This document shows positions 1 through 9,751 of a stretch of DNA of 64,000 nucleotides, piece by piece. The DNA lies in assembly GCA_003693705.1 (NCBI GenBank), contig RBZT01000672.1:1-64000 (forward strand), written 5' to 3'. The DNA comes from Polymyxa betae (Eukaryota; Endomyxa; Phytomyxea; Plasmodiophorida; Plasmodiophoridae). The translations under genes were made by a program, and so were the position numbers. Within the stretch, counting starts at the first letter, position 1. Each line of letters opens with the position of its first letter. The notes under the pieces are model-generated. The model was not told the origin of the DNA, made no database searches, and was given only the letters and a program-made list of their open reading frames with translations.

Positions 1-1325
1 CATTCAAAGAGTAGAACGTGGACGCAGCAGAGAAATCAATATGGCCACCAGAAGCGCGGGCATTGAGCTCGACTGGAGAGGAGCTCGTCTGCGAGGCAGC
101 AATAGCTAGAACCTTGATTAGTGTGCTTTCAATGGTCCAGCTCCCGGTTGTTGTAATCAGACTCGCTTCGCTTGCGTCCAACTCAAGGAAGGTACCACCA
201 GATGACAATCCTCCAAGATGGAAAGCCCGAGACGCTGTGGAGCCCAGAGTAATCGCTGATGCTCCGGCTTGTATACTACTGCTTGGCATTAACTCGATGT
301 CAGAGGCGAATAGAGTTATCGGTAGTGATGACTCTATGAGCATATCAGTATTTGAATTCAAAGTAAAAACGCCCGTTCCGTCCGCATTGGAATCAGCCAA
401 AATGGAACAAAATCCATTCTCAATGGTAATGTCTTGGTCGATTGAGATGGATGATGTGCTAGTAAGTTGAAAATGGCCTTTAACGTAAGATGCTGTGTCA
501 AGGATTGTACTCATAGTTATCGAATCAGCTTGCAAAGTGACTGAAGAGTTGGATTGTACATATTCTCCTATATTTAGGTCGCCAACAGTAACTTCGATAT
601 TAAGATTGTCATTACACTGAATAGAAGCATTGGTTGTAACGCCTGATCCGGCAGAAATATCTAGCGTTGAGCCAACTTTAACCGCTTGATGTATATAAAT
701 GAAAGTATCGGCCTGTAAAGTTAACCCATGCGATTCTGTTCCTTGACCGATGCTGCTTGAGACTGTTAATGTCCCATTTGAAGCAATTATAACATCGCTA
801 GTAAGCATCGCATTGCTAATAGCCGATGCACTAATTGTCGCAATAGTGGGACCCGAAGTCAAAGAAATTGTAGGTAAAAGATCATCATTGTTGCCAGACT
901 CTTGTATGATGATGATATTAGAAGAAGAAGCAATTTGTAATGTGATAAGCACCCCTACTTAAACGAATTTTAATGCAACGAGATTGTGACGCTGAAATAT
1001 TTTCACCATATACAGTCGTAATTAGGGATCGCAGCGTTAATGGTTTCATAACGGCAATTACCACCAATTGACCGACAGGATCAGATGGGGTCGCCTTTGT
1101 AGGCAAATTCGAAGCTCTTCCAGCAGCCAACGAGTAGACCAGATGGTCAGAATAAACAAAATATACATCTACTGTACAGCGGTCGACATCAGAATGACAC
1201 TAATTCGATACACATATGTAAGGCCAGAAACGTGAAACATCGTTGGATAAGAGGGCTGCGGCGCGAGGCCAAACAACAATGGCATTGAAGATGACGGTTG
1301 CGGAACCCCGAAAGTGAGCAGCCAT
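1..1325 (-). CDS. Secreted beta-repeat protein, 5' part only
   Basis: The 3' end lies beyond base 1, so the gene is partial. The proposed start is the ATG at 1323-1325, which opens a hydrophobic, signal-like N-terminus. Two short introns are inferred, one of about 39 nt near 1201-1239 and one near 905-965. The mature chain then reads through as Ser/Thr/Ile-rich repeats in which alternating hydrophobic strands recur (ITLGSTASRAFHLGG, VTLQADSITMSTILD, LTVSSSIGQGTESHG). This pattern is typical of parallel beta-helix or filamentous-adhesin-like extracellular proteins. I recognise no named family. The signal peptide is judged by eye, and an exon upstream of 1325 cannot be excluded. Confidence 0.5.
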
Positions 1326-1608
1326 TATGGGTCTTGCAATCGGATGCCATTTAGCCTTCGAGCATACGCTGTGCAGTTAACAGCAGAACAGAAATGGAGA
1401 TGATGCACCAAAACAATGCGAATCCCGTGCTAACCAAAGTCGACGTGGATAAGGAATCTGAATCCGCTCATGAAAGCGTTGGCGAAACAGACGCCGCATA
1501 TACATTGCGATAAGAAAACAGTAAGAATTAGCGAAAAGTTATCTGCACAATCGCGTGTGTGCAAACGGCGAATTCAGATTAGCTATGCAATATATCTGTC
1601 GTTCTTGA

Positions 1609-2023
1609 ATGTTTATTCGTGCTGATGTCGGAATCGTTATTGCAAGAGTAACGCGCAGTTTTGTGAATAGTTTGACTTTAATGACCGAGTTAACAACAGC
1701 CTTAGTGGTTAACGACATCGATGGTCTGCAGTTGAAGCAGAAAGGCGTTATTGCTGGATCGCTTTCAGGTTTGTAATTCTGGAATAATAATGCCGCAGCT
1801 GAAATTATACTGTAGACCAAAATCTAGATTCTGATTCGATTCGGGCGAGAGAGTTTACTGCTTCCGTCGATTTTCTGGACGTCTCTGTCGCTCCTATTGT
1901 CAAAATTATCGAATATGAACTACAAAAGGCAATCGATATTGTCAGTCATGAGAGTGATCTCCCGACATCGGCTAACCAAAGCTCATTTAGCACTGAATGC
2001 CTGGAATCCCCTGCTTTCTAATC
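1609..2023 (+). CDS. Small unrecognised protein, 5' end unresolved
   Basis: Two exons join cleanly across an intron of about 46 nt (GTTTGTAATT...TACTGTAG, ending near 1815). The last exon ends at the TAA at 2021-2023. The product is helical, with one segment rich in Val/Ile/Leu (TELTTALVVNDIDGLQLKQK) followed by an acidic C-terminal helix. An in-frame stop sits just before the ATG at 1609. The start is therefore either that ATG or an upstream exon; a possible one begins at the ATG at 1394. I do not recognise the family. Codon use and exon-like structure make it more likely real than chance. Confidence 0.35.
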
Positions 2024-2271
2024 ATTCGCCCGGAACAATTTCTATGTCAGCTTTACTATAATCAGCCGTTTGTTTCAAAAAGAAAGTTTTTTGTTGATCA
2101 AATGTGTATAAAGACTATTTTGAGTCAAAGACGTTTGCTGGTGTAATGAAATTCCGACGAGATTGATACGCAAAAGCTCTGGAATGCCGTTAAGAAAAGT
2201 TCGTCGTAAATCGTATTTTTGTGAAATTAATCGGACTTTTGTTTCCGAAAACATTTGTCATTTCAAATGTG

Positions 2272-4623
2272 ATGGACTCTTCACTCCATTGCATTAAAAC
2301 ACTGCAACGATTATTGCGAGACAAAGGTGATCTGAATGCAATTAGCGATTGTCTCCAACGCCTACCCTTTGATTCTAGTGAATCAGCGACCTATACATCA
2401 TTCGTATGCGACCTCATTTCGTCCATTCAATGGCTTCGCCTTTCTCAAAATTGTTTTCAATTATGTACCAAACACATCCAGCATGTTCCATCCTCTACCC
2501 TAATTCAAGCATTTCATATGCTGCTGTTAAAACACGATCTCGATCAAGGCATTGTTGTTGACGCTGCTGATTTATTTATTGAGCTATTTCTACAAGATTC
2601 TGCACGATTTCATCAGCTATTTTCTGACCCTTTCGTGGATAAACGAAGGATTAGCTGCTGTGCTCTTATTGTCAAAGCTCTTGCTGCTCTGCCTACAATG
2701 TTTGCCAACGCAGGCCAAGGAATCGTGCGTCCTGAGTTGGCACCACAAGCATTCTTCTCCAAATTTTGCACGTATGCAGTTAGCTATCTCAAGAAGAATC
2801 ATTCTGCAAATCTTTTTATGATGTCAGTGATCGCTAAACTCGCACGTTCCGGATCGACAGAACTAATCGTAGCCGAGCTGGTAAACTCATGTTTGATACC
2901 AAATGAAGCTTGGCAGCTGGTTGCTGTTTCTGAGTATTGCATCATCTTCGAGAAGACTGCCACTTATGGTCTCAATTCTGCCTGTAAACCCAATCGAGTT
3001 TTGCAAACTTTTCTGCCGCAGAACATAGTGAACGCCCATCCTTCTCTAATTCGCACAATATCAAGGTTGTTTTTAGATAAGACTCTAAGCAAAAACTCGT
3101 TGTATGCTCTCGTTCTATATTTGAGCCAGCATGCTGACCGTACGGCATTCGTTAATACGTTCGAAGAAATCGCTTCAGTTTGGTCTGCAACGTCAAAATC
3201 TAAGAATCTTTCAATTATTCAGCAAGCTTCTTTATCCCAAGCCGTTATCCTCTTTCTGGAGAGATCGACTCAGACGGAACTCAATGCATCTTCTACGTTA
3301 GTGAGCCAAATTCTAAATGGCGTCCAAGATCGGTTACGCTCACCAACAGCTGATATTCGTATCATGGGTATGCGTGCCGGCGAAGCTCTTTCGTCAAGAT
3401 TAACTCCTGATCAGCCATTGATATTTACCAATGAGGAAGATGAGGACGGAAGTGTGAACCAAGAAATTCATGTCGATTTCGGTCTGGGTTTAGATTTATG
3501 TTTGTCATATTTTGAAGAATCGTCTTCTTCAAATTCACAAGAAAGCCAGGCCACTCCACCAGTTAGTTCTGAAGCTAACGATGTCTCGTGGATACACGGC
3601 GACCGACTCCCGGATGACGATGAATTCGAGACTGTCAAGGACAAACTTGACATCGCTGTTGCTCATGGCGCTGATGACGGCATCATGCCACCTAAACAGG
3701 TTCCTGCTCCTCGCTTCCTTCGCGAATGTCTGGATTATTTAAGAGAGAAAAAGCCTTTTGATTCTCGTGAATATTTTGAATGTGCGTTGGAGAGCATCCC
3801 ATCAGTGATTCAAGCTGAACCCTACGACTTGCGATCTCTTTCAGTCAGCCTTGCTCTTCACATTCTGAATCTTCACAATAAGTATGCCACTGCTCAGTTC
3901 GACTTTCTTCAAAGGAAAGCATTGGTTGCAATTGCATCTTCTTCTCCTGATAATGTAAGCCCACAAATGATCCGAGCGTTCTATTCGTCCAATTTCACCA
4001 TCAGCAATCGTCTGCTTGTGCTTGACGTACTTGCTGATTCTGCCAAATTTATGTCAAAGCTTTGCGCTTCGCCACCGTCTATTGAACGGGGTGATGGCGC
4101 CAAGCTACTTCCCATTCGTGAATTGCAGCCTACCTCTCTGGAGATTTCTGCACGGATTGAGAGCAAGACGCGTCGCTGGGGTCGCCGACAATATGAGCCA
4201 ATTTTGGGAATCAACAAGTTTGCCATATATGCGGATTCACTCCTATTCAATCTTCTATCACCACAAGAGGAAATACCGTTTCGATTATATACCGATGACG
4301 CTGTTGTGTTGGTTCGTCTCCTTCATGTTGCCGGCATTATTGTGGAATGCGGAGGCGTTTCTGCCAGCTTCAAGGCTAGTCTTGATAATCTTTTCAAACT
4401 TCTGTGGTCGGTTAGAGGACATGAAACTGTTTCGGTTCGTTTGGCATCACTCTTTGCACTGTCCAGGATATTATTGTTTCAAGGCACATTTGTTTCTTTC
4501 ACAGAAGATGCCAAAAAATTTACTGACGTATCAGAATGGCTACACGAGGCATACAGTCATGATTCAGAGTCTGATGTTAGGAATCTGGCTCTATTCTCTA
4601 TTAGGCTTTTATCAAATAGATAA
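2272..4623 (+). CDS. TELO2: TELO2 / Tel2, telomere length regulation protein
   Basis: This is the scaffold of the TTT (TELO2-TTI1-TTI2) co-chaperone that stabilises PIKK kinases such as ATM, ATR and mTOR. It is a single open frame of 783 codons with no intron, starting at the ATG at 2272. The same frame is open 17 codons further upstream but without an ATG. The protein is an all-helical HEAT-type solenoid. The C-terminal third carries the family's best-conserved block: a helix like APRFLRECLDYLREKKP, then YSSNFTISNRLLVLDVLAD, then IESKTRRWGR just before the final helices. An acidic, Ser-rich linker lies around residues 395-465. The length is close to human TELO2 (837 aa). Its 3' end is 27 bp from a convergent gene. 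Confidence 0.88.
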   Translation: MDSSLHCIKTLQRLLRDKGDLNAISDCLQRLPFDSSESATYTSFVCDLISSIQWLRLSQNCFQLCTKHIQHVPSSTLIQAFHMLLLKHDLDQGIVVDAADLFIELFLQDSARFHQLFSDPFVDKRRISCCALIVKALAALPTMFANAGQGIVRPELAPQAFFSKFCTYAVSYLKKNHSANLFMMSVIAKLARSGSTELIVAELVNSCLIPNEAWQLVAVSEYCIIFEKTATYGLNSACKPNRVLQTFLPQNIVNAHPSLIRTISRLFLDKTLSKNSLYALVLYLSQHADRTAFVNTFEEIASVWSATSKSKNLSIIQQASLSQAVILFLERSTQTELNASSTLVSQILNGVQDRLRSPTADIRIMGMRAGEALSSRLTPDQPLIFTNEEDEDGSVNQEIHVDFGLGLDLCLSYFEESSSSNSQESQATPPVSSEANDVSWIHGDRLPDDDEFETVKDKLDIAVAHGADDGIMPPKQVPAPRFLRECLDYLREKKPFDSREYFECALESIPSVIQAEPYDLRSLSVSLALHILNLHNKYATAQFDFLQRKALVAIASSSPDNVSPQMIRAFYSSNFTISNRLLVLDVLADSAKFMSKLCASPPSIERGDGAKLLPIRELQPTSLEISARIESKTRRWGRRQYEPILGINKFAIYADSLLFNLLSPQEEIPFRLYTDDAVVLVRLLHVAGIIVECGGVSASFKASLDNLFKLLWSVRGHETVSVRLASLFALSRILLFQGTFVSFTEDAKKFTDVSEWLHEAYSHDSESDVRNLALFSIRLLSNR

Positions 4624-4650
4624 TTTATTTGAATATTGTTTGCCCATGTT

Positions 4651-5303
4651 TCAAGTGGAAACTTGGTCAGGTGTATTAGTGTGAAGTTGAAAGTTCCTAT
4701 CTGTCAGGTTTAGCCAAAACTTTTCTGTATCGCCTACATTCCTGTAAATGCCAACTGATTTGTCACGAAATTGTCTAACAGATTTACCAGTGAAACTTAA
4801 GACAAGTTTCTCTGAAGCTTCGATGAACTGCTTTTGAAGTTGCCTATATTCTTCTAAAAACGAATCTGTCCGCCATCTCCTGAGCACTCCACATTAGAAA
4901 GCAAATTTTGTTCAATGGAATCAGAATACCATGCTAACTTTGTGGCGTTGGTATCAGAACTCGGCAAATTGTTCATGCTACAGTTTTGATTTTCTTGTAC
5001 CTTTCCTTGCTTTGACCCGACTGGTAGGCTTAAAGCAATAAACTCCCTGGATCGTTTCTGGGTTTTTATATTCATTTGGGAGACTGGCAGGCCTCCTGAG
5101 CATTTTGTAGGTTCTACAGGCATGCTCGAATTGGTTTCCCTGTCCCGATTTGTGCTCAGAAATTTCTCCAGTATTTCTGTTGAAAAAGCTATGGACGCTT
5201 TCCGAACGGGAGCGATGTATTCTTTAGGCAACTTATTTCTCTTTAGAGCACCAAGAGCCGGCCGGGCTTGTACATGACACAATCTCACTTTTCGTGTGAT
5301 CAT
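4651..5303 (-). CDS. Unrecognised basic/coiled-coil protein
   Basis: Exon 1 begins at the ATG at 5303 and encodes a basic, low-complexity region (start MITRKVRLCHVQARPALGAL). It joins to a helical C-terminus across an intron of 50 nt (GTATTCTGAT...GTGCTCAG) that contains a CTAAT branch-like motif. The final exon carries a coiled-coil stretch (SFLEEYRQLQKQFIEASEKL). A further 63-nt segment (GTAAATC...GATACAG) keeps frame whether spliced or retained. It lies only 52 bp downstream of another minus-strand gene, so the two may be transcribed together. The overall layout (basic N-terminus, short coiled coil) resembles recombination accessory proteins such as SFR1, but no motif is specific enough to assign it. 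Confidence 0.45.
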
Positions 5304-5355
5304 ATGATTAAGAACTGAAGGAAAATCTGATCCCGCTCAGCCTTGAATCTGTTGA

Positions 5356-6849
5356 TCAAACTACAGACCAACCTGATCGTGCGAACTCGACTACAATCTG
5401 GTTTATACGTTTTTCTGTACATTCAAAGAGATCTTGGACGTTAGAGACTTGCATCGTTAATGCAGAAGAACTTCGGTTCCCTTTGAGATTATCAGTCAGC
5501 TCACATGACGCAGAGACAAAAGAGGTTGCCTTTGGTCTCAATTATATCAGTATATCGTAAAGCTAAGACTATGGGATCTGTAGACATATCCTCGTTGGCA
5601 AACTGGCACTAAATGCAGACTCAGATGTTCAGTAATTACACCGAACTGAAAACCCACAGTGATGGTGACGTCGCTCAGATTGAAATCCACCCAGACAGGA
5701 TATCCCAGATCTTTCTTATCTAACAGAAGTTTCTTTGACAGAAATGAGGTCACCCTAGTTCACATTCAATATCCTGGAGTTCCATTGTTAATCTGCAAAC
5801 GTGGATAATGCGAATTTGGAACGAATGTCGTTTGCAGTATTAATCCAAGAGCGAATTCTCTGAACAGTCAACTCTGGTTCTTTGTCCATTCTTTCAACGA
5901 TTGACATTAAAGAACTTGATAATTGTATCACTTGATTCGATTCTGCATTCTGCGCTTCCAGAATTCCATTGCAAACTCTACTGCAAGTCGTTTTTGATTT
6001 TGAAATCATCTTCAATCGGCGAAGCTTATGAATTATTTTTAACAGCGCCTGTTTCAGTCTAAGACGTTAATCGTCTCTTCGACCTGTAATACCCACCTCG
6101 ACCGTATTCGCTTGAACAAGGAAATTTCCACATTCACCAATAAATGATCCAGCAAGAAAGCAGCTTTTTCACTTTAACAAAAAAGAAAATTGCATAAAAA
6201 TCAATTACGTTGCATCATCGCCTAAAATGAAATGAAAATGCTGGAGTAATTGCAGTTTCGACGATTTGATTCGACTACAGATTGAATCGGTCTGTATTCG
6301 GTTGAGCCTAATTCAGAACGAACAGAAACCACTGATTACCAAAATGGAAAACGTTTCTGCGAAACGGCGAAGAAAATGGGCATTATCCTTTGCCGTTCTA
6401 AAGAGCGCATCGAGCAGAATTCGTCCCGATTCCGTTGCCAGTGTCCGAAACAGTGTATCTGTAGCAACCAATGTATCCGATCACCCGAGAGAATCTGGTT
6501 AATCTCACCGTTTAATTCAGCCGGACCACGTTCATAAAGTGCTTGCAATAAATCCAACATTGTGTTGCACAAAGCTGTATAAAGATCGCTTTTCGCTTCG
6601 GCCATTTCCAGCAACCGCTTTGCCAGCTGCAATTCGAAAAAAGTGGATTTTAGCTTCATCCATCTCCATTACCTAGATTCTTACAGTTATCAGTTTGACT
6701 AAATCTTCAGCAAGGAAGCTTGCAACATGATCGGAGTCCTCAATTGAGCAAAGAAGATCCGTCAGGCCCAATCTAATCTCGGAAAGTTCGGTTGGCGTCA
6801 ATGCAGAAGACGCCAGTGCTTGGCTCGACAGCTGCGTCAGAATCGGCAT
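5356..6849 (-). CDS. Unrecognised helical/coiled-coil protein (about nine exons)
   Basis: Starting at the ATG at 6849, exons join in frame across short GT-AG introns (38 nt ending near 6060, 46 nt at about 5754-5799, 49 nt near 5530-5590). They give a mostly alpha-helical product of about 400 aa. Helices include LAKRLLEMAEAKSDLYTALC, LFRTLATESGRILLDALFRT and TEKAAFLLDHLLVNVEISLF. The C-terminal part (DLGYPVWVDFNLSDVTITVGF, then a helix) superficially resembles the prefoldin-like protein UXT. The 46-nt intron joins that part to the upstream helices, however, so I treat all of it as one gene. An alternative is two genes, with the upstream one ending at 5788. A component of a coiled-coil assembly such as augmin is possible but not shown. 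Confidence 0.5.
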
Positions 6850-7099
6850 TTCAACGATTAAGACCAGCAGACAGACAGAAATGAGCACTATCTAGATCAG
6901 ACCATCTGTCATCTCACATGAAGACACGTTTCAACTACAACCTCATTGGCAACGTTACTATAGCGCAACTCAGGCCTCACTTTCAAGGCTATTCAGTCCC
7001 AATAGTAGTTAATTTGGTAATTTCGAATGAAACCCAACTCAATAAATACGACAATCCGATAACTTTCTTCTCTATTATTAAAAACCCGGAAAGGCGTGT

Positions 7100-7832
7100 T
7101 TACGCCTCCATCATTGCCTCATCTTTGACTACCACAACAGGGCAATGGGCATGATTCACGATGTATTTCGAGACGCTTCCTTTTCCGACTAAGGTCAGCA
7201 TGGCGCCCTTGAATGCCCCAATGTTTCGCTTGCCGACAACCACATCTTCAATTGCATGGCTGTTCACCCACTGTATTAGTGTATCCGCTACAGATCCGAA
7301 TGATTGCTCCAGTACTCTTGTATGCACTTCCCATCCATCCGGTTTAACTTTAGATTTATATTCTTTCATCACCTATAGTAGACATTAACCGAGGCCAACA
7401 ATTCGAGAACTAGAAGCAAAATACCTGTTTGGCGTCGTACAGTATCGACTTTCGACAACGTTCCAAAGCTTCGAGTTCGGCTGGAACAGCGGCGCCTATA
7501 AGTGAAGCATATTGAGCACCAATCACGAAACTGGCAAGGTAATCACTTCCTAATCCACCCATGGTTGGGGTCAAAATCGTGCTTGGTGCAGGAACGCATG
7601 ACACGAGAATGACGACATCTCCAGGCCGAATGAGATTATCCTATGAAGCATTCAGATTCAGAGACACGATCGAATTCGCCGAATCGACTTGAGCCCAAGC
7701 GAGCGCTTGATGGGAGGGCTTATGGTTAGGCTCTGGAGACACAAACACCACCACTGTTCGATGATGCTGATGGTCGGTTTCCTCCTGAATGTCGCCTGTT
7801 GAAGGGGCTGCTTCGCGATCTTCTGATCCCAT
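7100..7832 (-). CDS. Universal stress protein (USP) family, copy 1
   Basis: This is a UspA-like alpha/beta protein with the ATP-type nucleotide-binding fold, cytosolic and probably involved in stress or redox responses. Three exons start at the ATG at 7832. The first intron is only 27 nt (GTGTCTCTGA...CTTCATAG) and removes an in-frame TAG. The second is 50 nt. The C-terminus carries the diagnostic USP pattern: VVVGKRNIGAFKGAMLTLVG followed by GSVSKYIVNHAHCPVVVVKD, matching G-x2-G-x9-G-S/T-VS-x-Y-x-x-x-x-CPV-x-VV. The N-terminus has the expected VVVFV beta-strand, and the central part contains an insertion. It lies beside a second USP gene in the same orientation, and the two differ enough to be an old duplication. 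USPs are absent from vertebrates and nematodes but occur in sponges, cnidarians, fungi and plants. Confidence 0.88.
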
Positions 7833-8190
7833 GATAGGTGCAATACTATATCGGTACAAAACGCTTAATAACGGTGTCCGGATCCGTACAGAACGCGCAT
7901 TTACTGTATCATTGTTCAGGCAACATGACCGCAAGCGAGACTCGCTTGTCCCTACCAGATGTATTCGACGATGCGAACTATTTCGATGGTAAACTACAAA
8001 ACAAACTGCAAGGAAATCCTAGTGCGAGATTATACGAAAGAGAAGGCGAGCATTCGAAGGCGAAGACGTTTACAAGCAGGCAGGATCATGAAAGTTTTAT
8101 TTGGCGGCCAAAAACGTGGTCAAAAAAGGAGGAACCAAAAAACCAGAAGAGTTAGGAGGAAGATCGCGGATCGTCCACAACACAACTCAG

Positions 8191-8922
8191 TTAAGTCTGT
8201 TCGCCCGGTTTTACAATAACCAATGGACAGTTGAGATGTTCGGCTAAATAAGATGAAACGCTCCCTTTTCCTGCCAATGTTAGAACAGCCTTCTGCAGTA
8301 ACCCTAACTGTCGGCGGCCAATAACGCCCTGTATACAATCACGAAAGTTGTGTTGTGTCAGAATACTACATGCCTGGTCGATCTTCTGCTTATTTGCCCA
8401 TGCTGCCAATGTTGCACCAATTGTTGAATAGGTTTGCTCCAGGATTTCAACCTCAGCATTGAATCCTTGTCGTTGCGCGTCTTCCTTATACCGATTCAAA
8501 GTCTGCAAAATAGTATCATAGCTTGCCGTTTGCATGGCGTTTTCGACCTCTTTGGCAGCGTCGATATCTCCCTGATTCTTTTGTTGCAGAACGCTAATTT
8601 CTAAGGCAGCCGAGGGCGATGCTATTGCAACCGATCTTAATCAGTAAGTACTAGAATTTGGTGTGCTTACAGCCGATAGCCCCAAGTGCTGGCAGGATAT
8701 TATCCACAAATCTACTCGGAACCTGACAAAGGTCTTATTACCAGGATAGTCAGTTGTCAGCTTAAAAACCAACGACGGTGACGAAGACAATAGTATCGTT
8801 AAGTTTCAGAATGTAACTCTGAGCCCATTGCCATGCATAGCGGGAGTTTGCATGATCCCATTTTGGGTCTACGAAGATCATCATCTGCCTGCCATCACCA
8901 TTACTAACATCATCTCTCCCCA
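8191..8922 (-). CDS. Universal stress protein (USP) family, copy 2
   Basis: This is a second USP-fold gene upstream of the first, in the same orientation. It starts at the ATG at 8922; strand 1 is RQMMIFVDPKWDHANSRYAW. Introns are about 47-50 nt: one interrupts the strand after VFVTV, and one of 49 nt ends ...TTGCAATAG. A helical middle region (YDTILQTLNRYKEDAQRQGF) leads to GVIGRRQLGLLQKAVLTLAG and GSVSSYLAEHLNCPLVIVKP, the nucleotide-binding signature. The glycine loop and GSVS motif are intact, so ATP binding is plausible. Compared with copy 1, the glycine-loop context and the C-terminal tail have diverged. Confidence 0.85.
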
Positions 8923-9034
8923 TAGTGGAAATGATGCGCTCTGACTACTTACGCCGAACTTCATCCTCAATTTTCTAAGCAGTGAAATACCTTCACAGCA
9001 ACCACAAGAAAATATCTTTACTCAAAAGTGAGAT

Positions 9035-9420
9035 TTATTTCGCCCAGTGCGATTTCGTTCTCATTTTAGAATATTTCGCTTTGGGTGCCTCGCTAGTTTT
9101 TAGTCGTGAATACCATTTGCTATCCTGAGACGACTGCTGCGTCCTCGGGTCGGCGTTGTCGCTAAAGCATTCTGCATGGTATCGCATCTGGATTCGAGCA
9201 CCACGCCTTTCTGCTATCAATTCACCCAGGACAGAAATGGGCTTCTTACATTGTCGGCAGATATGTCCCAGATCACTTTTTAAACACTCGCGTTTTCTAA
9301 ACGACCCTATTGAAGCTTTATAAATACATGCGAACATATAACAAATCCATCAAACAGACAGTATTGATCGTCATTCGTTGGTATGGATGCCGGCGAAGCA
9401 CTTGAACGCTCTTCGCTCAT
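9035..9420 (-). CDS. Small zinc-ribbon-like protein
   Basis: The clear part is one exon of about 90 codons containing CRQCKKPISVLGELIAERRG, then RYHAECFSDNADPRTQ. This gives a CxxC...HxxC arrangement like one half of a LIM, RING or PARP-type zinc site. It is followed by a basic, Lys-rich tail that ends at 9035. The likely start is the ATG at 9420 (MSEERSSASPASIPTND). The exon join around 9310-9345 is not certain: I could not find a splice pair of ordinary length that keeps frame. The gene lies head to head with the SET-domain gene at 9752. I recall similar CxxC...YHxxCFxGxADPRTQ proteins in protists but no named function. Confidence 0.5.
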
Positions 9421-9751
9421 CAGCAAGACATGTACATAAGCCCGGGCGGGCCAACGGCTCTTGCCTTTCTGTGACGAAAATATACTTTCGATCGGTTTCT
9501 TTCACGAGACATTTATGCAACGAACTGGGATTCCCTTTGTCCGAAAACACAATCTGAACCTCGATATGATCTTGTAATCATTAAAGGCTTAGAAAAGTTT
9601 CAGTAATGAAAGCTCGAGTTTGATCTCGAAGAGTTGTGGCCTCTCTGTTATGAAGCAGGTGAGAAGCTATACAGGTAACATTGACTGACGAGCCCCTTTC
9701 AATCTGTTGTAATCTCACTTTCAAGTATAGCTGACATCTTTGCATTCAAAG
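9421..9751. promoter_or_regulatory. Divergent intergenic region between zinc-ribbon gene and SET gene
   Basis: This 331-bp spacer lies between two genes that start on opposite strands. It is expected to contain both promoters and 5' leaders. I see no recognisable core element such as a convincing TATA box and no third gene. Confidence 0.35.

Noticed and set aside
18-470. Plus-strand ORF of 150 codons
   Set aside because: It is the complement of the minus-strand beta-repeat gene, whose repeats are regular and continue past 470.
5356-5753. UXT prefoldin-like protein as a separate gene
   Set aside because: The C-terminal part resembles UXT in length and in the VDFNLSD-type strand, but no N-terminal coiled coil starts here and a frame-consistent 46-nt intron links it to the upstream helices.
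7838-8219. Plus-strand ORFs between the USP genes
   Set aside because: They are basic, low-complexity translations of the spacer and the antisense of USP copy 2.
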